A DNA stretch of 64,000 bases from Stomorhina lunata (Eukaryota; Arthropoda; Insecta; Diptera; Rhiniidae): assembly GCA_933228675.1 (NCBI GenBank), contig OW121741.1, forward strand, positions 38,097,952 through 38,161,951, given 5' to 3'. Below, one piece after another: positions 57,233-64,000 of the stretch. The notes under the pieces are model-generated. The model was given only the letters and a program-made list of their open reading frames with translations, was not told where the DNA came from and ran no database searches. Made by a program: the position numbers and the translations under genes. The first letter of the stretch is position 1. Each line of letters begins with the position of its first letter.

Positions 57233-58296
57233 ATTTATCTAATTGTGGTTTATCATCCAAAGTAACATAAGGATTCAAGTCCTTATTAACACGATTAGTT
57301 TGTTCATATTCAATAAGCAGTAATGAATTGGGTCCAGTATGTAAAATTTCCTGTGGCACATAAACCGTCAGTTGAGGGCCCACCGTTGCCCAATAGCGGC
57401 CCAAATTAAAGCCATTCACAAAAACCACACCCTTACCCCAGCCAGTGGGATTGAGAAAAGTATGATAAATATCCGTTACCTCGAACTCACCGTAATACAC
57501 CATGGGCCCTTGAGTTAATTTATTGATGTTGTCATTCAATGGTTCCAGAGAGTAATAATTCTTATGAATGCTATTTAAAAGATTTGAGACATGAGGTTCC
57601 TCCAAGGGAAAACCAGTATTTAACCAGTTATCTAAATTCAGAACTTCCTCCAATTTGGAATTTTGTAAAGTGACATTACCCATTAAACCTTTAGTGTCAT
57701 TGGCTATATTGAAATTAATGCGACCCTGATTTTCTACTAAGATTTGCAATTTAGAAGCATCGGGTTTACTCAAAGTTAGGGTTTTATTACCATTTTGCCT
57801 AGACAAAATACCCATAAATTGCTGATCCACATAAATTAAAGCACGATCTCTCAAATCGTTGAGTGTTAGCAAAGAGTTTTCAAGTTTAAAATTCTCTATA
57901 TCACATTCATATAAAACCAAACCGGAATATTGATCCAGCTCTTCAAATGTTTTGGGTTTTAATGACTTTTGTGCCTCCCCTTTTCCCAGAGTAGCGCGTC
58001 CTTCATTTGAAAGCAAACGCATAATAGGCTTCACCTCAACTTTTCCATATGCATAGCTTAGTTCCTTTATCAGTTCCACTTTAGGTATTTCAAAATATTC
58101 CTTAATAACATCGCGTACCAGTTCAAATTTCTTGGTAATATTACCAAGTTCATCCATGACGGCATCATAATCATAGGAAGTTATATCGGGTACATATTTA
58201 TTGTCTCCAAAATCATTGGCTCCAGCTGTGAAACCAAAATTGGTGCCACCAAAGAACATATAGAAATTAACGCTGGCGTTGTAGGATAGAATTTTT
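57231..58296 (-). CDS. Gal: Gal terminal exon
   Basis: Acceptor 'cacaatttcag'. Reads KILSYNASVNFYMFFGGTNF, GFTAGANDFG, then the C-terminal beta domains, to DKPQLDK and TAA at 57233-57231. Confidence 0.93.
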
Positions 58297-61200
58297 CTGA
58301 AATTGTGTAACAAGAATGAGTATTTAAAAGAAGTATTTCGATTATTTGGGCTTACTTTAAAGCATCTGCTACTAGTTGGCCATCACGTCTTTGATTCGGT
58401 TCTTGCCAATGCGTAAGCCAACCGGGATAAAATTCAGAGTTAACTAAAGGTCCTGTGGGTTGCACTGATCTTAGGATTTTCCAAATGTCATCGATTTCAT
58501 TAACTGAAAGTTAATTAACCCATTTTGTACCACTGGTCGAGATCTCGACCAGAAATTTTTGTGGATTTTCAAAAAATATTTAAAAATATTTGCTGATAGA
58601 ATTATTATTATTTTTTTAATTTGTAATGAAGTTTGGAATGTCAGCTTTCATATTTGAATTTTTTTTATTTTGTACCTCCCCTTTTAAGGTACCGCAGGGC
58701 GGGCACAAAAATAGTCTAAAAATAGGCCTTTTTTAAATTTATTGCAAATGCTGTGTTAAAATCAAAAGAGAAAAAATTTTTTATTGATTTAAATAGCCAA
58801 TAGTCCAAATAAACTATATTGTGTACAAATTAAATAAAACAACTACTACAGATAGCCGCCCAGCAGCCTTGAACATGGCTGGTCGAGATGTCGACCATTG
58901 GGATAATTAGTGCAATGAATTTGTTTAATGAGCTATGGAATTCCTATAATTGAACAAACAAACAATGTCACGGAATAAGTTCCAAAAAATAAAATCAAAC
59001 TTTCATTTGGCAAATAACGATGAAATCGACAAAAATGACAAATTTGCCAAAGTACGGCCTCTGTTTGATCTTCTCAATGCTCGATTTATGCAGTTTGGAG
59101 TTTTTGAACCGAATTTATCGATTGATGAACAAATGGTGCCATATTTTGGTCGTCATAGCTGCAAAATGTTTATAAGAGGCAAACCAAATATTGGTGTCTA
59201 TGTTTATCAAAAGGTTATTTGTATCAATTTCGACCATACGCTGGAGCTACAGATACATATGATAAACAACTTGGCCTAGGAGCTAGCGTGGTTTTGAGTC
59301 TTTTGTCGGTTTGCAAGCATCCTGGACAACATACTGTGCATTTCGATAATTTTTTTACTGGATACCACCTGCTCTGTCTTTGGAAAGAGAAAGGATTTTG
59401 TGCTACAGGTACAATCCGTGCAAATAGGCTGACAAACGCAGGCCTAAAAACAAATTTAGCCAAAAACGATATAGACTATGCATTCGACCAAATACATAAA
59501 ATTTCTGTAGTTCGATGGAGAGACAATGCTGAAGTCACTTTGGCTACGAATTATGATCAAATGGATCCCATAAGAAACGTAATGCGGTACGACAGAAAGG
59601 AAAAAAAAAAAGATTGCTGTACCCCAGGCTAACCTGGGGTTGATCTACACGACAATGCTGTTGCCAATTATAGAATTGGAATAAGAGGAAAAAAATGGTG
59701 GTGGCCACTTTGGGTCACTTGCTTGGACAGTGCGTGTGTTAATGCATGGAAATTGCATTGCATGATTTCTGAAAAGACCAATAAAAAATCCATGCCTCAA
59801 ATTGATTTCAAAAATTCAATAACAAAAACACTATTGCTGTATGAGACAATCCCGCCCGATGAAGAAAGTGTCGACGACACCGCAGAGCAACCCACATCAT
59901 CGAAAAGAGTGAAGGCCATGCACATGTCCGTCAGTATTAAAGGATGTTATCGCCGGTGCAAAATATGCAAGAAGCATACTGCTTACACTTGTGCTAAGTG
60001 CAACATAAATTTACATGTAGGTGAATGCTTCGAAACTTACCACGCAAATTTGAAATTATATTTTTTTATACTTATTAATTTCTTTACATAAATAAAACAT
60101 TTAAACTAAAATAAATTGATCGAATTTTTCATTTATCTGTAAGTTTACTTTTAATCTTTATAATATAGTAAAGTAAATTTATTGCTCTAATTATCCCAAC
60201 GGTCGAGATCTCGACCACCAGTTTTCAGGGTTACCACCTTACAAAAAAAAAAAAAAATTACAAAAATTAAAATTTGAGCCGGTTTCTAACCAGCCACGAA
60301 AATTTCGTAAAGATATAAAAACTTTTTTTTGGCTTGGGACATAATGGGTTAATATATAGTCAATATAAATATAGTCTTTTCGAAATGCTAGTCTCATTAA
60401 AGCCCCAGGCTTATCAAAGACCTTCTCTTTTATAAACACGTAGTCTCATCAAAGACGTAGTCTTAGCAAAGACGTAGTCTAAGCAAAGACGTAGTCTTAT
60501 CAAAGATGTAGTGTTATCAAAGACGTAGTCTTATCAAAGACGTAGTCTTATCAAAGACATAGTCCTATCAAAGACGTAGTCTTATCAAAGACGTAGTCTT
60601 ATCAAAGACGTAGTGTTATCAAAGACGTAGTCTTATCAAAGGCGTAGTCATCTCAAAGACGTAGTCTTATCAAAGGCATAGTCCTATCAAAGAAGTAGTC
60701 TTATCGAAGACGTAGTCTTATCAAAGACATAGTCCTATCAAAGACGTAGTCTTATCAAAGACGTAGTGTTATCAAAGACGTAGTATTATCAAAGACGTAG
60801 TCTTATCAAAGACGTAGTCTTATCAAAGACATAGTCCTATCAAAGACGTAGTCTTATCAAAGACGTAGTGTTATCAAAGACGTAGTCTTATCAAACGCGT
60901 AGTCTTCTCAAAGACGTAGTCTTATCAAAGGCGTAGTTCTATCAAAGACATAGTTATATCAAAGACGTAGTCTTATCAAAGACATAGTCCTATCAAAGAT
61001 GTAGTCTTATCAAAGACGTAGTGTTATCAAAGACGTAGTCTTATCAAACGCGTAGTCTTCTCAAAGACGTAGTCTTATCAAAGACGTAGTCTTATCAAAG
61101 AAGTAGTCTTATCAAAGACGTAGTCTTATCAAAGACGTAGTCTTACCAAAAACGTAGTCTTATCAAAGACGTAGTCTTATCAAAGACGTAGTCTTATCAG

Positions 61201-63453
61201 AGACGTAGTCTTATCAAAGACGTAGTCTTATCAAAGAAGTAGTCTTATCAAAGACGTAGTCTTATCAAAGACGTAGTCTTATCAAAAACGTAGTCTTATC
61301 AAAGACGTAGTTTTATCAAAGACGTAGTCTTATCAAAGACGTAGTCTTATCAGAGACGTAGTCTTATCAAAGACGTAGTCTTATCAAAGGCGTAGTCCTA
61401 TCAAAGAAGTAGTCTTATCGAAGAAGTAGTCTTATCAAAGACGTAGTCTTATCAAAGACGTAGTCTTATCAAAGACGTAGTCTTATCAAAGACGTAGTCT
61501 TATCAAAGACGTAGTCTTATCAAAGACGTAGTCTTATCAAAGACGTAGTCTTATCAAAAACGTAGTCTTATCAAAGACGTAGTCTTATCAGAGACGTAGT
61601 CTTATCAGAGACGTAGTCTTATCAAAGACGTAGTCTTATCAAAGACGTAGTCTTATCAAAGACGTAGTCTTATCAAAAACGTAGTTTTATCAAAGACGTA
61701 GTCTTATCAAAGACGTAGTCTTATCAAAGACGTAGTCTTATCAAAGACGTAGTCTTATCAAAGACGTAGTCTTATCAAAGACGTAGTCTTATCAAAGACG
61801 TAGTCTTATCAAAGACGTAGTCTTATCAAAGACGTAGTCTTATCAAAGATGTAGTCTTATCAAAGACGTAGTCTTATCAAAGACGTAGTCTTATCAAAGA
61901 CGTAGTCTTATCAAAGAAGTAGTCTTATCAAAGACGTAGTCTTATCAAAGACGTAGTCTTATCAAAGACGTAGTCTTATCAAAGACGTAGTCTTATCAAA
62001 GACGTAGTCTTATCAAAGACGTAGTCTTATCAAAGACGTAGTCTTATCAAAGACGTAGTCTTATCAAAGACGTAGTCTTATCAAAGACGTAGTCTTATCA
62101 AAGACGTAGTCTTATCAAAGACGTAGTCTTATCAAAGACGTAGTCTTATCAAAGACGTAGTCTAATCAAAAACGTAGTCTAATCAAAGACGTAGTCTTAT
62201 CAAAGACGTAGTCTTATCAAAGACGTAGTCTTATTAAAGACGTAGTCTTATTAAAGACGTAATCTTATCAAAGACGTAGTCTTATCAAAGACGTAGTCTT
62301 ATCAAAGACGTAGTCTTATCAAAGACGTAGTCTTATCAAAGACGTAGTCTTATCAAAGACGTAGTCTTATCAAAGACGTGGTCTTATCAAAGACGTAGTC
62401 TTATCAAAGACGTAGTTTTATCAAAAATACATTTTTCTCAAAGGCTTAGTCTCATGAAAGTCATTATATCATTCAAGGCTAAGTCTTATTAAAAACCTCG
62501 ACTCATCTCAGAATACCTACTTCGATCTATACCAAAGTCGGTTGTTGCGAAAACCCCATCAATTTTACCACATTTAATGCGCTCATTTGGTATATCAGTG
62601 GTAAAAAGCAGAGCCTTATCGCCAACATATTTCAACGTTTCATCGCGCAACCAATTCAAATAGTCACGATCGCAAGCACTAAAAACGCCATATTCATTCT
62701 CCACCTGAACCATAATAATCGGGCCACCATTACTATACAAGAAGCGTTGCATGCGAGGCATTAGTTGACTATACCAAACAGATACCTCGTGAATATAATT
62801 TGGATCACTTGTACGCAATTGTATACCGGGATATTTGCTAAAAAGCCAATGGGGTAAGCCACCCTAGTATAAGAAAAAAATTAAAAAGTTAAGTTGCATT
62901 ATTGGTGTTATACCAAAATCTTACTTACATTATCTCTCTCGGCACATATATAGGGTCCAGGTCTTAGTATAACATAGAATCCTTCTTTCTGGGCCAATTC
63001 TATAAACCGCTCTACATCAGCTATGCCCGTCCAGTCGTAGACAGCATCATGGGGATTATGTAAAGACCATTCAACATAACTAAAGTTAAGAAAGAATTTT
63101 CACTTCTGATTTTAATATTCAGCCTAATGACGAGTGTCGAAGCCTTATCTTCGATTATGTTAGTTTCGTACTAGATTAAAGAAATTGTGTTTATATTTTC
63201 TTTAATCTAGTACTAAACTGTCTTAGTCGAAGTTTTGACTTCGACTCTCGTCGAAATTTTGAAAAAAAACTTACGTATCCAGAACATTCAAACCCGCCGA
63301 TCTCATTGTTCTCAATCTTTTATGCCAGGCATCGGGTACTGCACGAAAATAGTGAAATGAACCGGATACATAACGAAAGGGTTGACCATCCATTAGAAAT
63401 GAATTGGCTTCATGATCAATGGTAAATGTTCTGTTCATGGTTAAGTCGGCAAT
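57231..63453 (-). CDS. Gal: Beta-galactosidase, GH35 (5' signal-peptide exon outside window)
   Basis: Hydrolyses terminal beta-D-galactose residues; lysosomal or secreted. Five exons on the minus strand: 63453-63275, 63079-62929, 62863-62521, 58503-58356 and 58296-57231. They join without a phase error into 628 residues. The GH35 barrel starts FLMDGQPFRYVSGSFHYFRA and includes TYVEWSLHNPHD and YVILRPGPYICAERDN. The acid/base Glu lies in VQVENEYG (second E, residue 167 of this fragment) and the nucleophile Glu in VNSEFYPGWLTHW (residue 248); both are intact. The jelly-roll C-terminal domain ends VFVNGFNLGRYWATVGPQLT, then VYVPQEILHTGPNSLLLIEY. Family members are about 640-680 residues with a signal peptide, so only the first exon or exons are missing. 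The 4-kb intron between exons 3 and 4 holds the minisatellite and piggyBac element. Confidence 0.93.
58356..58503 (-). CDS. Gal: Gal exon: catalytic nucleophile
   Basis: Acceptor TTAACTTTCAG. The split codon gives Ile, then NEIDDIWKILRSVQPTGPLV, NSEFYPGWLTHWQEPNQRRD. Donor GTAAGC at 58355, phase 2. The piggyBac element starts 11 bp before this exon. Confidence 0.9.
58515..60352 (+). mobile_element. piggyBac-superfamily element, decayed, in Gal intron
   Basis: Bounded by TTAA at 58515-58518 and 60349-60352, the target site of the superfamily. Inverted ends read CCCATTTTGTACCA on the left and CCCATTATGTCCCA at the right end in reverse. A subterminal inverted repeat (GGTCGAGATGTCGACC at 58881-58896 with 'attgggataattag'; GGTCGAGATCTCGACC at 60201-60216 in reverse with the same text) and a further palindrome at 58533-58552 fit the asymmetric internal repeats of piggyBac elements. 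It carries a broken transposase on the + strand, antisense to Gal. Confidence 0.92.
58965..60091 (+). pseudogene. Decayed piggyBac-like transposase (DDE_Tnp_1_7)
   Basis: Three blocks in different frames. 58965-59210: MSRNKFQKIKSNFHLANNDE ... LSIDEQMVPYFGRHSCKMFI, RGKPNI. 59219-59632: QFRPYAGATDTYDKQLGLG ... HTVHFDNFFTGYHLLCLWKE (a catalytic Asp), then a stop. 59633-60091: PGVDLHDNAVANYRIGIRGK, KWWWPLWV and a C-terminal Cys-rich zinc-binding domain, CYRRCKICKKHTAYTCAKCN. The usual 100-150 N-terminal residues are missing, and there are at least two frame breaks, one beside an A-run near 59609. The copy is dead. Confidence 0.88.
60380..62510. repeat. 17-bp minisatellite array 2 (in Gal intron), about 117 units
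   Basis: Unit AAAGACGTAGTCTTATC, 17 bp, over about 2 kb. 60440-61080 shows higher-order groups of variant units ('gacatagtcctatc', 'gacgtagtgttatc', 'cgcgtagtcttctc'). 61440-62420 is almost homogeneous. Units fade out about 20-80 bp from the splice donor at 62520. It is related to array 1 at 52690-53330, in the same orientation. Confidence 0.97.
62521..62863 (-). CDS. Gal: Gal exon: acid/base glutamate
   Basis: Acceptor 'cttatactag'. Starts GGLPHWLFSKYPGIQLRTSD and holds GPIIMVQVENEYG. It ends TTDFGIDR plus one base, using donor GTAGGT at 62520. The alternative GT four bases further on gives the wrong phase for the next exon. Confidence 0.88.
62929..63079 (-). CDS. Gal: Gal exon: YVEWSLHNP to ERDN
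   Basis: Acceptor 'taactttag'. One base completes Thr, then YVEWSLHNPHDAVYDWTGIA, DVERFIELAQKEGFYVILRP, GPYICAERDN. Donor GTAAGT at 62928, phase 0. Confidence 0.92.
63120..63250. repeat. Foldback element in Gal intron
   Basis: The arms, roughly 63127-63184 and 63195-63252, are inverted. The inner 22 bp around TACTAGATTAAAGAAA match almost perfectly, and the outer parts, with GTCGAAG and TCTTCGA words, are more diverged. It is a small MITE-like hairpin in the intron between the first two Gal exons of the window. Confidence 0.75.
63275..63453 (-). CDS. Gal: Gal exon: start of GH35 barrel
   Basis: Acceptor 'acttttcag' precedes 63453 in minus sense. It reads IADLTMNRTFTIDHEANSFL and ends ...AGLNVLDT with donor GTAAGT at 63274, phase 2. 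The Met in it is not a credible start because there is no signal peptide. Confidence 0.9.
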
Positions 63454-64000
63454 CTGAAAAGTAAATAACAAAATTCAAAATTAAAGGTCTTGTATTTTCT
63501 AAACTAAATATTTATATGCAGATTGGACCTTTTTGAAAAATCGACCTAGGTTCTAATATTGTGTGTAGGGTATTTAAGATCTTTTTCTAAAATTATTGAA
63601 TTTTCTAAAGCAATGTTTGACCAAACAAATATTTTATCGGAATGGCACCCATTTCGATATCTAAGGTATGCCTCTAATGTGTAAATCATTTTAAATAAAT
63701 ACTAAATTTCAAATTGGTTGTGCAATGCTTAACGGGTCTTTCTAGTGACTGTTGTAGTGCGATTAAACAATTATTATCTATTAACTGTGATTTTAATGAC
63801 AATTGAAGACCCTTAAAATTTAAAGATAAGACTCGAGTAAATATTGATTTATTATATTTAATGAGCTCTTCATTAAATTTATTATTTTAAGTTGAAAATA
63901 TTCGAGAACGTAAGTTTCAACCAAATACCAGAAATGATTTAGATTTTACTGATTTTTATGCCCTTCGCCAATAGATGAAAGGATGTTATAAGTTTGGCAT
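63454..64000. other. Gal intron at the window edge
   Basis: No exon is recognised. 63955-64000 ('cccttcgccaatagatgaaa' and 'ttataagtttgg') is the edge of another mini-me-like repeat that continues past the window. Confidence 0.5.

Noticed and set aside
59224..59463. Minus-strand open frame in the piggyBac element
   Set aside because: Shadow of the transposase frame on the + strand.
60380..62510. Regularly spaced repeat array resembling CRISPR
   Set aside because: The 17-bp units are contiguous with no spacers, in a fly intron; it is a minisatellite.

Overview
The window looks like AT-rich, repeat-laden chromosomal DNA of a higher fly (Brachycera; a calyptrate such as a blow fly or house-fly relative is my inference). 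Three genes are recognisable by their proteins. They are the 3' part of the H2.0 homeobox gene (+, 4492-5325), a complete BCAR3/SH2D3-type adaptor gene orthologous to Drosophila CG9098 (+, coding 16198-43369, nine coding blocks whose phases all agree, 1069 residues), and a GH35 beta-galactosidase orthologous to Drosophila Gal (-, coding 63453-57231, only the first exon or exons missing off the right edge). From memory, these genes lie close together on Drosophila chromosome arm 2L, so the window is probably a conserved microsyntenic block inflated by transposable elements.

Layout. 1-2345 holds an AT-rich tandem repeat ending in a (GACA)n expansion. 2346-5432 holds intron and 3' exons of H2.0. 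5433-16197 is intergenic, with a LINE fragment, a large dispersed repeat and a 2.2-kb tandem duplication carrying Helitron-like copies, followed by the upstream region of the CG9098 homolog. 16198-43369 is that gene: its 15.6-kb third intron and 4.3-kb last intron are full of mini-me-like repeats, LINE pieces, a perfect-TIR MITE and satellite-like blocks. 43370-57050 holds a mini-me-like copy, a decayed Tc1/mariner element, two opposed LINE pieces, a 1.5-kb foldback, a 17-bp minisatellite and further repeats. 57231-63453 is Gal; one of its introns is made almost entirely of a 2-kb array of the same 17-bp minisatellite and a decayed piggyBac element whose end lies 11 bp from a splice acceptor.

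The genes have unrelated roles: a homeodomain transcription factor, a membrane-proximal SH2/Cas-binding signalling adaptor and a lysosomal or secreted glycosidase. I found no prokaryotic-style system, CRISPR array, rRNA or intact tRNA gene. The most interesting material is architectural: the SAM-SH2-CDC25 protein with a myristoylation signal, an in-frame 66-nt intron, the two related minisatellite arrays, the long foldback, and a clear record of nested and ultra-short LINE insertions. Repeat boundaries are read by eye and approximate unless a target-site duplication or terminal repeat fixes them.
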